Positions 21,101-31,976 of a DNA stretch of 64,000 bases are shown here, one piece after another. The first letter of the stretch is position 1. Every line of letters starts with the position of its first letter. The notes beneath the pieces are model-generated. The model saw nothing but the letters and a program-made list of their open reading frames with translations, ran no database searches and had not been told where the DNA came from. Location of the stretch: contig CM077596.1 in NCBI GenBank assembly GCA_039654915.1, positions 49,660,501 to 49,724,500 on the forward strand, in the 5' to 3' direction. Both the position numbers and the translations under genes were made by a program. The stretch comes from Aquilaria yunnanensis (lineage: Eukaryota; Streptophyta; Magnoliopsida; Malvales; Thymelaeaceae).

Positions 21101-23491
21101 ATGCCTATTCCGGAGAGCTGGCAACCTCTTTTATCTCATCCTTGCTGCACCACCCCCAAAAAACTGTCAAGATGGAAGAAAAAGTTCTTTCTTCCTTCGT
21201 ATGCCGTTACGAGGTTGCCTCGTTCTGACCAATTTTATTTTTCAACCCGTAGTAACGAGCTTACCGTTTTCCGAGCCCAACTGAAGGCTGGACTTCGGTA
21301 CCCCCCTCCGAAGATGATTTGCGAGTTCTACCAATTTCATGGCATTGCTGTAAGTCAACTTCCGCCGAACTCGTACTGTTATTTTAACGCCTTCATCTGC
21401 ATGTGTGGCGTCTTCGGGATAGAACCCCACTTTATTATTTTTATGCAATACTACAAACTCTTCGTGGTCCCGAAGGGTGGCTTTTACTTCATGCTACCTC
21501 GGGGATCTGGGAGCAAGAAATATACGTTCACCTTCGCCACCAAGGACAGCTGGCGAGGGTGGCAACAAAAATTTTTCTTTCTGAAGATGGAGGAGGCCTG
21601 GTCGCATGTTCCGACCAAATGGGCTCAGGGAAAGCTGGAGATGGACGTCGTGGATCCGAAGATACTGCTAACTCCAGAGTTGGCTCCTATCTTTACAGAC
21701 TTCGACGGCCGTATCCGTGCTGTCTCGGACTAGGGTCCCGAGGTCCCTTCGTGCTCTCTTTACCCCTTCCCAATCAATTGGAAGTTGATGACCGAAGAGG
21801 TTCTTCGGGAGTTAAGGGTAGTGAAGGAGCACAAGACGGACCTCAAGATGCCAGCTCCTTTTATCACCGGGAAGGATTCCTGGTTGGTGCAGCTCCTTCG
21901 GGAGGAAGTTTCTTATGAAACTTTTTATGAGAGTAAGTTATCTCTGACTCACGTTGTTATAGCTTTCATCTCGAACTTACGCTGATGCTTTCTTTCCTTT
22001 TCAGAGATGGGCGACGGCACTGCTGCCTTCTACAAGTCCCTATTCACCGGCCAAGTAGAGAAGGGCGAGCAGACGAAGAAGGCGGCTTCCCGAAGGCGGA
22101 AAACCACTGGTGCTGGACCTTCGGCCAAACGGGCGAAGAAGACTATTCTTCCTCCCCCTTTGGAAAATATTGAGGAGGAAAGCGAAGAGCCTGAGGTCGC
22201 TGCCATTCTGCCTCCCGAGGTTGCTGCCGACGTCGCTTCGGCCGAAGTCCCTCCTCAGAGCCCCACTCCGTCATAGGCTCTTCTGGATGCCGTGGTGGAG
22301 GCTCCTTCTGCCGAGGAGTGGCGTAAACGCAAGGGTAAGGGGATCTCTACCGAGAAGGCCCCGGCTTTTGACGATGACGTCGTCGAGGTGCCGCCAGGTT
22401 TGCTTTTTCCGCCGAAGTGTAATGCCTTTATTTTCCGAAGTTCTTTTTGTTCTCACCAGCTGCTCGTTTTGCCATGCAGAGGAGTCACTTACTCCAAGTT
22501 GGGTGGCCGAACACGCCCAGAAGCGAGCCCTCCGTGATGCCAAAGTCCCGAAAGGGAAGATCCCGAAGGAGCCTTTCTGGACGTTTACGGAGGACATGAA
22601 TTTGTTCTCCGAAGATTGTCCCCAAATGGCTAAGGAGATCTCGAATGGGGTGCTCACTAAGGCCTCCTTCAAGGTTATTGCGGCGGCTCATCCGGGTGAT
22701 GACACCTTCACAGCGAAGGTTACTGAGCACGCTGCTCAGGTATGCTGGCTTGCCCTTGAAGAATTTTTTCTAAGTGTTTGGCTTTTACTGACCTCGCCTT
22801 CATCTTTTTGCAGCTGATGGCGTACGTTGGCTACCTCAGAGTTCGGGTGGCCAGGCAGACGCAGTTCCGAACTTCGGCCTTAGAGGCCATAGAAAAAATG
22901 AAGGCCATGTGTTCGGAACTGGCAGTCAAGAACCTGCAGCTGGCTGATGCTGCGGAGAAGGAGGTTGCCGCCCATCGGGCTGAAAAAGAGGAGATTTTGA
23001 AGGACTCCTCTCAGAAGATTGCCGACCTCGGCTCCGAGGTGGCGGGACTGCTTTCGGCCAACGAAGCGCTTCTAAAGTCAAAAACGGAGTTTGAAGAACT
23101 CCTGGCGACGTTGCTGATTGAAAAGAATGCGCTTCATGCCGAGGTCGGTTCCTTGAAGAAAGAGCCTGAGAAGAAGAAGAGGATAAAGGCGCTGAAGAAG
23201 GAGGTTGCGGATCTGAAGGACGAGCTCGAGGACCTTGAGGTCGAGAAGGATAAATCCGACCAAATGACCAAGGTCGCCTTCCAGGATGGCTTTTGCCTTG
23301 CTCGGCACCAAGTCCTTCAGAGGTTCCCAGATTTGGACCTCTCTTTTTTGGAAGCTTTGAATATTCCCGAGGGGCCCCGATGGTCCTGGTCGAAGATCGA
23401 GCACCTGAACCTGCCTTCCTTAATTCCGGCGCCAAAGGTGTTGGAAAAGGGCGCAGAAGCTGGTGGCTCTTGGGACGCCGAGAACTCTTAG
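21101..23491 (+). pseudogene. Tat element antisense gene (putative gypsy-type transposon domain, coiled coil)
   Basis: On the strand opposite pol. I chose ATG 21101 (MPIPESWQPLL), in frame with the conserved region and downstream of a TATA box. Four exons are readable with GT-AG introns: 21101-21932, 22005-22397, 22480-22739 and 22814-23491. Exon 1 carries the domain often listed as 'putative gypsy type transposon' (Transposase_28): ICEFYQFHGIAVSQLPPNSY-type sequence, FNAFICMCGVFGIEPHFIIF, KKYTFTFATKDSWRGWQQKF. Exon 2 is basic and acidic (RRRKTTGAGPSAKRAKKT), suggesting nuclear targeting. Exon 4 is a long Lys/Glu coiled coil (SELAVKNLQLADAAEKEVAA onward). TAG stops at 21731-21733 and 22274-22276 break it; both suit CAG-to-TAG decay. 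The role of this antisense protein is not known. Confidence 0.75.
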
Positions 23492-23774
23492 GCTGTTTTA
23501 GGGGCCTTTTCCTTTTTTCTTCTTCATTTTTTTGTACTTCTTCTTCGGGCACTTCACCTTTGTAAGCCGGTTTATCTTTAATGGAGAATTTTTGGCTAAG
23601 TCTTTTCGTGTTTCCATTGTTCCGAGTATGTTCGCTCAAGAGACTTAGGAAAACTATCTCTGCATTTTTTGTGGCGAGCACCTTTGCGGAATTCTGACTT
23701 GTACAATCTTGTATACTTGAGAATCTTTCTGTACTTAAAATATTTTTTGTACAACACAATTCTTCCGCGCGTCC

Positions 23775-24838
23775 TTAAGCATAGAATTTTTTCAAGGCAT
23801 CTGAGTGCCAAGTATTTTTCAATTCTACACCTTCGGCGTTGCCAAGTCTGTACACGCCCTTTCGTACTTCGGCGAGGACTAGATAAGGTCCTTCCCAGTT
23901 CGCGCGAAGTACTCCGTGGGATGGCCTTTGAGGTGCAAAGTCAGCCTTTCGGAGAACGAGGTCTCCTTTCTTGATTTCTTTTGGCCTGGCTCGTAAATTT
24001 ATGGCCGCGGCCACTCTTTGCTGAAAAGCTTTTCTTCTCAGCTCGGCTATTTCTCTGTGTTCACCGACGAGGTCAAGCTTTGTTCTTAGGCCGAGGTCGT
24101 TTCCACTTTCATCGAACACTTGCACCCGTACTGATGGTCATACTACCTCGATTGGAATGATGGCCTCTGTACCGAAGACTAGAGAAAAAGGCGTTTCCCC
24201 TGTGGCTCTTCGGGGTGTTGTTCGGTAGCTCCATAATACGCTTTGGAGTTCTCCTGGCCATTTCCCTTTTGCTTCCCCCAGTCTCTTTTTCAGACCATCT
24301 TTCATGGTCCTATTAGATACTTCTACCTGCCCATTGCTTTGGGGGTGAGCTACTGGGGCGAAGTGCATCTTTATTCCGAGGTCGCTGATAAATTCCTGGA
24401 ATCCTTTGTCTATGAACTGGGATCCATTGTCAGCTACTAGCACCCTCGGTATGCCAAATCTGTATACGATGTTCTTCCATACGAACTTTTGCACTTCTTT
24501 TGCCGAGATAGTCGCTAGTGGTTCTGCCTCAACCCATTTGGAGAAATAGTCTACTGCTACAACGCAGAATTTTACGCCCCAGGGGCTGTTGGGAGCGGCC
24601 CAATGAGATCGATGCCCCAGACTGCGAAGGGCCAGGGATAATCAGCCGAAGTCACCATTTCCGAGGGTGTCCTCTGGATATTTGCGTGTCTCTGGCAATT
24701 ACCGCATTTCCGGACGAACTGCCTTACGTCCTTTCTCAGGGTAGGCCAGAAGTATCCTTGGCGAAGTATTACTGCTGCAAGGGCGTCGGTTCCGGTGTGC
24801 GAACCACAAGCGCCTTCGTGTACTTCTTCGAGGATCAT
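23775..24838 (-). pseudogene. Tat integrase
   Basis: The zinc-finger part (24572-24838) has EVHEGACGSHTGTDALAAVI and CGNCQRHANIQRTPSEM, then the start of the core, WGIDLIGPLPTAPG. A one-base frameshift at about 24575 precedes the rest of the core (24138-24494), with ADNGSQFIDKGFQEF and HPQSNGQVEVSNRTMKDGL, so all three acidic residues are readable. A TGA where Trp is expected (24135-24137) separates the C-terminal part (23775-24125), which ends WEGPYLVLAEVRKGVYRLGN and NTWHSDALKKFYA. Confidence 0.88.
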
Positions 24839-24934
24839 TTCAGTATCCTCTTCGCCGACACACCTCTGTAGTGGGTTTACATATCCCTGCCGATATAATT
24901 CTTCACCAATTAGGAAGAATCGACCAGAGCGTTT

Positions 24935-25690
24935 TCAGATTTTGGCAGCTTCACTGGGGTCTTCGGGGAGTGTGTTGTCCTTGAGGTATCTTTTTATCGG
25001 GTCTTTCCAGCCTTTTCCCGAAGTTGATATGCTCAGCACTGTGATGCTCGGGTGACCCAGCACCTCGGTGTATACTTTTGATTTTGCCAAGCAGTTTGCC
25101 TCGGCGTTATCACGTCGAGGCAAGTTTTCGATTCGCACGGTGTCGAACTCCCGGATGAGTTTTGCCACCAGTTCGTGGTATTTTGCCAAGGTTGGGTCCT
25201 TTGCCCCATAGTCTCCTGCCGTTTGCCGAACTACTAGCTGGGAATCGCTGTGGGCTTTTAGATTTCGCACGCCAATTCTCCTAGCTAGGCGTAATCCTGC
25301 TATGAGGGCTTCATACTCAGCCACATTATTGGTGACGTTAAAGCTGAACTTGATGGCCTTCATTACTTTTAGGCCTTCGGGGCCCCTGATGATCACGCCA
25401 GCTCCCTGGTGTTCGGACCCCGAGGCTCCGTCAACATACAAAGTCCATTCGGGATCACCTTCGTCAGGATCCGGATGGCTGTCCTCGGTGGTAGATACTT
25501 CAGCAATGAAGTCTGCCAATGCTTGAGCTTTTATGGCTTTCCGAGGTTCGTAAGAGATGTCGTGTTCGCCAAGCTCTATACACCACTTGGAGAGCCTTCC
25601 GGAATGATCCACCTTCCTCATGACATCCCGTAGTGGTAGACTACTTCGGACGATGATGGGGTGAGCCTGACTTCGGCACCATGCAGGGAT
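24935..25690 (-). pseudogene. Tat RNase H tail and second (archaeal-type) RNase H
   Basis: In the frame after the deletion, AHPIIVRSSLPLRDVMRKVD and RLSKWCIELGEHDISYEPRK finish the pol RNase H. A second RNase H then follows, with WTLYVDGASGSEHQGAGVII (Asp), FNVTNNVAEYEALIAGLRLA (Glu) and LKAHSDSQLVVRQ (Asp). The pattern D-G-A-S ... N-N-x-A-E-Y-E-A ... S-D-S-Q is the extra archaeal-type RNase H typical of Tat elements. All catalytic acids of this second domain are present. Confidence 0.88.
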
Positions 25691-28638
25691 TTGCTCACGT
25701 AATAGACCGGCCATTGATTTGGCCCCTCTTCTTTTACAAGGACCGAACTGACAGCTTTTTCTGTGACGGCGAGGTATAGTACGAGAGGCTCTCCTTCGCG
25801 AGGTTGTCGCAGAGTTGGCAGGCTGGCCAAGTAGATTTTCAGTTCTTCCCAGGCCTTTTGGCAATCTTCACCCCAGGGATGGTCATTACCTCCGAGGTTG
25901 TCCTCCTTTTTTGCTGCCTTTGTGAGGACTTTGAAGAATGGCCGACACCGATCTCCGTATCTGGAAATAAACCTGCTGAGGAAGGTTATCCTTCCAGTGA
26001 GTCTCTGCATATCTTTTATTGTGGCAGGAGTTCGGAACTCAAGTAGGGCCTTGATTTTTTCTAGGTTAACATCAATGCCTCTTTCTAATACCATGTACCC
26101 AAGGAATTTTCCCGAGGTCACTCCGAAGATGCATTTTTCGGGACTGAGACGGATCCCGAAGGTTCTGAGCTTGTGGAAAGTTTCTTTTAGATCTGCGACG
26201 TGGTCGTCCTGCAGCTTGCTTTTGACTATCATATCGTCAACATAGACTTCCATGTTTCTCCCTATTTGGTCGTTAAAGACCTTGCTCATCAACCTCTGGT
26301 AGGTGGCTCCTGCATTTTTAAGCCCGAAGGGCATTCTGATGTAGCAGTATGTTCCTCCCTCGGTGATGAAGGCGGTTCTTTCTTCATCTTCGGGGTTCAT
26401 CCTTATTTGATGATAGCCGTTGAAGGCGTCTAAAAAACTTAGGAGCCCGTATTCGGTAGTTGAGTCTACCAATTGGTCTATCGGTGGGAGAGGATATGAG
26501 TCTTTTGGGCAAGCATCGTTCAAGTTTCTGAAGTCGATGCACATCCGGAGTTTGCTGCTTCCTTCTTTAGTGGTGATAACCACGTTGCTCAACCACTCGG
26601 GGTATTTGACCTCCCTGATGATACCAGCGTCCAACAGGCGCTGGACTTCGGTTTTGATGAAGTTATTTTTATGGGCTGAGATGCCCCGTTTCTTTTTCCG
26701 GACAGGCTTTGCTTCCGGACTTACTTTGAGGTTATGCTGTATTACGCCAGGGCTTACCCCTGGCATATCTTTCGGCGAGTAGGCAAAGAGATCTTTATTT
26801 TCCAGTAGAAAAGATACAAGTTTTTTCTTGTCACCTTCGGCCAAGCTCTTCCCTATTCGGATAGATTGACCTGGGACAAGTTCTACTGTTTCCGTTTCCG
26901 CCTTCGCGGGACTCTCTGCCTCGCCCTTTTTTGGTGCTTTTGCTTCCACAGCTTGCGCGGAGTTGTTTGCTGGAGCCTTTCGTGTTTTGACGAACACCTT
27001 CCTTACTTCGCCTTGATCTATGAAGATTTCCGCATCTCCATCCTTGGTGGCGAAAGTGACGGTTAAGTACTTGACATCAGGGCGAATGTGCAGGTTTCCC
27101 TGTGTCTGTCTTCCAAGGATGGCGTTGTACGATGAAGGGACATCCATAACGATGAACCTTGCCATTGTGGAGGCGTACAACTCTTCTGTCCCTATCACCG
27201 AAGTCCTTTTCAACATCAACGGGAGATCGATCCATCCGAGGATGGGCAGGTCAGCCGGACCTACCCCGAAGGTAGGCGAGGTGACGGGCTTGAGGTCGCT
27301 GGCAGATACACCCAACCTCGGCAGCAAGTGTGAAAACAAGACGTCGGCATTTGATCCGTCGTCAAGCAGCACTCTTTTGACGTCCCAGTTCCCTATTCTC
27401 GCCATGATCAACAATGGGTCATCATGGGGAAAAATGATGGCGGAACCATCCTTTCGGGCCAGCTTTTTTGTTGGACTTTGATACTCCATGACTGTTATTT
27501 CTCTGGCCTTCCTCTTTCTTTCCGAGGATGGCAGTCCCGTCGTTATTGTCTGTATGATTCCTGCTAGAGGTGGAGGGTGCCTTTTCGGACTTCGGTTTCT
27601 CCGCCTGTCGGAGTTGTAGTCCTCATCTTCTGCCTTTCCTTCATCCTCTTTTTTCCCTTTCGGGGAAGGCATGCGCAGATAACGCCGAAGTTGGCCCTGT
27701 TTTATCAGCGACTCTATATACTTCTTCAATTGGAAGCAGTCTTCGGTGTCGTGACCGTGGTCGCGGTGAAACTGGCAGAACTTCTTCATATTCTTTCTGT
27801 TGTCGGCGGTCATGGCCCGTGGCCGCTGGACCTGAGTTCCCTGCCTTTCCATTGTCATGAGGATGTTGGTCCTTGTGGTGTTCAGGGGTGTGAAAATGGG
27901 GAGTTTCCTTCCTCGCGTTCTCCGAGGTCGGCATGACTGTTCGGTGGGATACCGAGTTTGCTGGCTAGACCCTTCGGCCCGGGCGTGATTCGACTTCGGT
28001 CCGCCCATTCTCAGTTCTTCGGCAGTCATGTGCTGTTCGGCCCTTCGGTAAAATTCGCCGAGGGTGTCTGGGGGGTCCTTAGAGAACTCGTAAAACAGCT
28101 GTGAGTCCCTCCGAAGGCCCCGTGTCATGGCGAGGATGCGTATTTCAGGCCGGAAGTCCAGGACGCTCAAAGCTTCCCTATTGAACCTTTCGACATAGTC
28201 GCGTATGGTCTCTCCAATTCTTTGCGCTATGTCGAACATCTGAACCAGCATCTTCCCCGTTGGCCGACTTCCGATAAACTGCTGCGTGAAGGCTGTGGAC
28301 AACTCCTGGAACTCCGTGATGGTTCCTGCGACCAATGAATTATACCAGGCTGTTGCTGGCCCACTGAGAGTGACCTCAAAGCATTTGCACAAGGTAGCAT
28401 CGTCGGTACTGTGCATCATCATGCTGCGTCTGTAGTTGGTCAGATGGGCCTGTGGATCAGTACGGCCATCATAAGTTTCCAGCCGAGGTACTCTGAAATC
28501 ACCTGGCATGGCTGCCTCAACGACATCTTGGGTGAATGGGGACTCGTCCCCACAAAAGGTCCCAAACAGCCTAGCCCAGACGGGTTTACGGGCCCCCTGT
28601 TTCTCCACTCTGTCCAACCTTGCCAATATTTTCTCCAT
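25618..28638 (-). CDS. Tat gag-protease-RT polyprotein (open, 1006 codons)
   Basis: Retrotransposon gag domain at about residues 60-190 (GPATAWYNSLVAGTITEFQ, QRIGETIRDYVERFNREALS). A Cys/His cluster CQFHRDHGHDTEDC lies near 290. The protease is VLLDDGSNADVLFSHLLPRL near 430; its catalytic motif reads DDGS where DTGS is usual. RT spans about 640-860, with IDFRNLNDACPKDSYPLPPI, MPFGLKNAGATYQRLMSKVF and active site YVDDMIVKSK. The start of the pol RNase H follows (LVLYLAVTEKAVSSVLVKEE). The frame ends at 25618 after a small deletion inside RNase H. This is the longest open frame in the window. Confidence 0.93.
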   Translation of the reverse strand: MEKILARLDRVEKQGARKPVWARLFGTFCGDESPFTQDVVEAAMPGDFRVPRLETYDGRTDPQAHLTNYRRSMMMHSTDDATLCKCFEVTLSGPATAWYNSLVAGTITEFQELSTAFTQQFIGSRPTGKMLVQMFDIAQRIGETIRDYVERFNREALSVLDFRPEIRILAMTRGLRRDSQLFYEFSKDPPDTLGEFYRRAEQHMTAEELRMGGPKSNHARAEGSSQQTRYPTEQSCRPRRTRGRKLPIFTPLNTTRTNILMTMERQGTQVQRPRAMTADNRKNMKKFCQFHRDHGHDTEDCFQLKKYIESLIKQGQLRRYLRMPSPKGKKEDEGKAEDEDYNSDRRRNRSPKRHPPPLAGIIQTITTGLPSSERKRKAREITVMEYQSPTKKLARKDGSAIIFPHDDPLLIMARIGNWDVKRVLLDDGSNADVLFSHLLPRLGVSASDLKPVTSPTFGVGPADLPILGWIDLPLMLKRTSVIGTEELYASTMARFIVMDVPSSYNAILGRQTQGNLHIRPDVKYLTVTFATKDGDAEIFIDQGEVRKVFVKTRKAPANNSAQAVEAKAPKKGEAESPAKAETETVELVPGQSIRIGKSLAEGDKKKLVSFLLENKDLFAYSPKDMPGVSPGVIQHNLKVSPEAKPVRKKKRGISAHKNNFIKTEVQRLLDAGIIREVKYPEWLSNVVITTKEGSSKLRMCIDFRNLNDACPKDSYPLPPIDQLVDSTTEYGLLSFLDAFNGYHQIRMNPEDEERTAFITEGGTYCYIRMPFGLKNAGATYQRLMSKVFNDQIGRNMEVYVDDMIVKSKLQDDHVADLKETFHKLRTFGIRLSPEKCIFGVTSGKFLGYMVLERGIDVNLEKIKALLEFRTPATIKDMQRLTGRITFLSRFISRYGDRCRPFFKVLTKAAKKEDNLGGNDHPWGEDCQKAWEELKIYLASLPTLRQPREGEPLVLYLAVTEKAVSSVLVKEEGPNQWPVYYVSKSLHGAEVRLTPSSSEVVYHYGMS

Positions 28639-29157
28639 AAGGGCCGTGGCGCTAGGTTCTTCTTCTTCTTCTGGTAGGGGGGATCGTCGGTGCCTCTTCG
28701 GGGAGCGAGTTCAGTGCTGAGGGGATGGGGACCTCGCCTCAGGCGACTGGCTCCTCCTGTGTGTGCTTTTGGGTCGTTTTGACCCCGCTTGTCCCACGAG
28801 CCGTGCCCCGAGGGGCATGTTTTCTGTTGATGACTCCTCTCATGGGTCTCCGGATCCCGAACTACGATGAGTTGGTTTGGGGCTTTTTCCCCGAGGGTGT
28901 GCTGGCGAATGAGGCCTTTGGGCTTGAGCTTCTTGTGGCCACCTTCGGTCTATCTGTTGTGTTATTTCAGCCACAACAGAACGTTGAAATTCGCGCAGGA
29001 AGCTCATGGTTATGACCAGAGGGCGCTCTTCCTCAGGTGTGGAAGTCCCCGAGGGGGCTTGTTCAGTGGCCGGTTAGACTTCAGGTGCGGACAAGGACCT
29101 CGGGAGTCCCTTGTCCTTAGAACGCTGAGTCTCAACGACGGCGACCCGAGGATGGTT

Positions 29158-29176
29158 TCCCACAGACGGCGCTAAA
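29158..29176 (-). other. primer-binding region of the Tat element
   Basis: Immediately inside the 5' LTR the minus strand reads TTTAGCGCCGTCTGTGGGA. This is very close to the TTGGCGCCGTCTGTGGGAA seen at this place in many plant Tat-type elements. I do not assign the tRNA. Confidence 0.65.
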
Positions 29177-29925
29177 TGATGTCCAGGGACATCGTCGCTG
29201 GAAGGCATGGTGACTTCCAGGAGGACTTCCTGTGAGGGAGAGCGTCTGGAGTTGAGGTTTCCCAGGGGAACGTGCCTGCAAAGCTCAGAGAAGAGGGTTA
29301 GGAGGTCCCCGGGGTGCTTTTCCGGGGAGGAGCCTCCGACACCCAAGTCAGTTTCCTGAGAAGGTAAGAGAGAAGCACTAGAGTTTTAGTGGTCTTGCCT
29401 GTGTTTTCTCAAGGAGGAGGAGTCCAACCCCTTGCCAGGGTTTGTTTCCTGGTATTTATAGGAATGTCCAGCCCGTTCAGATTGTGACACGTGTTCGGTC
29501 GGATGTTCTCTGAATTTTCGGGCGTAGGAGACAAGTAGCCGGTGGCAGGCTCCTTGAGTCTCGAACCGAGACAGGTCGTGACGAGACCTGGACGGCGTCG
29601 GCGTGTCAAATCACTATTTGAGGTGACATGTAGCGTCTGTGGGCGGCATGTCAGAGGCTCCTTAAATGCTCATACTGTACTCCCGAAGTCCCTGAACGAG
29701 GTCGTCCTCTGACGCGGACGGTGCCCCTTTGGGAAATGTACCCGCAGTTCGGGGAGTTCCCTGATTCAAGGTTCCGTCTTCGGGGAGATGCTCTTCGGCT
29801 TGCAATAGCTGATTCTCTGTTTCCGAAGGCGATCTGTTTAGTACCTCGGGGAGACTAATAGCTTCCTCGCGTTCCCTGACACGCCGAGTTCGGGTCAGAT
29901 AGAGGCGATAGCCCTTCAGCTATCA
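29177..29925 (-). repeat. Tat element 5' LTR
   Basis: 749 bp. On the minus strand it opens TGATAGCTGAAGGGC and closes GGACATCA, next to the primer-binding region. This is the LTR that would drive genomic transcription. Confidence 0.93.
29451..29461 (-). promoter_or_regulatory. TATA box of the Tat 5' LTR
   Basis: The + strand GGTATTTATAG gives CTATAAATACC on the minus strand, placed mid-LTR as expected for the U3/R boundary. The same box is kept in the other LTR at 19925-19934 and in the related fragment at 55710-55720. Confidence 0.6.
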
Positions 29926-29930
29926 AACCA

Positions 29931-30405
29931 GAAATTTGTTTGGGAAAAAAAATGTGAGGAAAGCTTCCAAGAGCTTAAAAGGAGGCTGACAACAGCTCCT
30001 GTGTTGGTTTTACCAGATCCTAAAAAGGACTATGAGGTATACACTGATGCATCTTATATAGGGATAGGCTGTGTCCTAATGCAAGAAAAGCAGGCTATTG
30101 CTTTTGGGTCAAGACAATTAAGACCACATGAAAAGAAATATTTAGTGCATGACCTGGAACTAGCAGCAGTAGTTTTTGCCCTTAACCAATGGAGACATTA
30201 CCTATTGGGTAATAGATTTCAGGTCTATACAGACCACAAAAGTCTCAAGTACCTTTTCACTCAGAAGGACTTGAATATGAGACAGAGGAAGTGGTTGGAA
30301 TATCTTAAGGATTTTGACTGTGTGACTGAATACACAGCTGGTAAAGCCAATGTTGTGGCAGATGCCTTGAACATAAATTATACTGGAATACTCAAGGGAG
30401 GATAA
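29931..30405 (+). pseudogene. gypsy RNase H (right half of split pol)
   Basis: Continues pol after the nested insertion. RNase H motifs are [18 protein letters not shown] (catalytic Asp), [19 protein letters not shown] (Glu), [16 protein letters not shown] (Asp) and the ending [13 protein letters not shown]. All catalytic acids are readable in one open frame. A stop follows at 30405 before the integrase linker. Confidence 0.88.
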
Positions 30406-31964
30406 GGAGATCATAAGGCTGAGAGCCTTAACCTTACTTGCTTAGCAAGTCAATGGCTAACTTGGGAACATAAGCAGCTTAGTGTGCTCACCATTATCCT
30501 TGAATGGAAGGAACTTATCAGGGAAGCCCAGTTTAGTGATGAGAACATGGGACTAGTGTTTGGACAAAGGAAACGAGAACTTTTTCAAGGATTCTCCTAT
30601 AAGTAAGGGTTGTTATACTTCCAGAACAGATTATATGTGCCTGAAAAGGATGATCTGAGATTTTAGATTCTGGAAGAAGCACACTCTAGTAAGTTGAGTA
30701 TGCATCCTAGAGCCACAAAGATGTACTATGCTCTTAGAGCTTACTTTTGGTGGCCATATATGAAACAAGATATCAGCACCTATGTAGCAAAATGTGAAGT
30801 GTGCCAACAAGTGAAGGTTGAGCACCAAAAACCAGGAGGGAAGCTTCAAAGTTTGCCCATACCTAAGAGAAAGTGGGATCCATATCTATGAATTTTATAG
30901 TGGGAATGCCACTGACCAGAAGTAAGTATGATGGCATTTGGGTCATTGTGGACAGATTGACCAAGGCAGCCCATTTTCTTCCACTGAATCTCACTGATTC
31001 TTTAGACAAACTTGCCCAACTTTACATAAAGGAGATAGTGAGACTTCATGGAGTACCTGATGATATTGTATCAGATAGGGATCCTAGGTTTGTTTCTAGG
31101 TTCTGGAAATCCCTACATCAGGCATTAGGAACTAAACTTAAGTTTAGTTCAGCATACCACCCACAGACTGATGGACAAACAAAGAGAACAATCCAAACTC
31201 TGGAGGATATGCTAAGATGTTGTGTCATTGATTTTCAAGGAGAATGGGATGCATATCTCCTATTAGTGGAGTTCTCTTATAACAATGGTTATCATTCAAT
31301 GATTAGAATGGCCCCATATGAAGCCTTGTATGGTAGGAAATGTATAACAACTCTTTGCTGGCATCAGCCAGAGGATAAATTGGAATTGGGGCCAGACATT
31401 GTTAAAGAGACCATAAAAAAGATAAGACTAATTCAAGCAAGAATTAAGGCTGCAAATGATAGGCAGCAGTCTTATGCCAACCTGAAAAGGATAAGAGACC
31501 TGGAATTTCAAGAAGGAGACTAGGTGTGGCTTAAAGTTTCTCCTATGAAAGGAGTAATAAGATTTGGAAAAAAAGGGAAATTGGCACCCAGATATATAGG
31601 GCCATACCAAGTGTTGGCCAAGGTTAGAAATGGGGCATACCAGTTAGACTTGCCACCAGAACTTGGTAATATACATGATGTGTTTCATGTGAGCTGGCTT
31701 AAGAAGTATACTCCAAGTTCTAAACAAATAGAGATACTTGCTAGTGTATCTATAGCTCCAAACCTCTCTTATGAAAAGGTATCTATTCAATTCCTAGCTA
31801 GAGACACTAGGAAGTTAAGAAGGAGGTGGATTTCTATGATTAAGGTTCAGTGGAGTAACCATGCTCCTGAAGAGGTAACCTGGGAAGTAGAACAGGAAAT
31901 TTTCAAGAGTTACCCTCAACTGTATCCAAGACTTGTGAAGAATTTGGAGGACCAAATTCTTTAA
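30406..31964 (+). pseudogene. gypsy integrase with chromodomain-like tail
   Basis: The HHCC zinc finger is HSSKLSMHPRATKMYY ... AKCEVCQQVK. The core begins in SMNFIVGMPLTRSKYDGIW and VSDRDPRFVSRFWKSLHQAL carries the second Asp. The third acidic residue is lost: the family motif DGQTERTIQTLEDML reads DGQTKRTIQTLEDML here (Glu to Lys, a G-to-A change). The C-terminal part (31524-31964) has GPYQVLAKVRNGAYQLDLP and IHDVFHVSWLKKY, then a chromodomain-like end IKVQWSNHAPEEVTWEVE. Stops at about 30604, 30665 and 31521 interrupt the frame; two are at expected Gln codons and the third could be from Gln or Trp. Confidence 0.88.
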
Positions 31965-31976
31965 GGAGGGAGGAAT

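Larger units (their letters stand above)
19649..29925 (-). mobile_element. Tat-lineage Ty3/gypsy retrotransposon, structurally complete, nested in the first
   Basis: Two 749-bp LTRs (19649-20397 and 29177-29925) bound the element. The + strand runs TGATGTCC...TATCA and target duplication AACCA is perfect (19644-19648 and 29926-29930). Pol is on the minus strand: gag, protease, RT, RNase H, a second RNase H, integrase. Two RNase H domains and an antisense gene between pol and the 3' LTR are hallmarks of the Tat lineage. The LTRs differ by eye at about one base in 20-25, so the insertion is not very recent. Pol has a deletion, a frameshift and a stop, so it is no longer autonomous. Confidence 0.95.

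Noticed and set aside
22926..23759. 277-codon open frame on the minus strand
   Set aside because: It is opposite the coiled-coil exon of the antisense gene; its Ser/Arg/Pro-rich composition is what the complement of Lys/Glu-rich codons gives. No domain is recognised.
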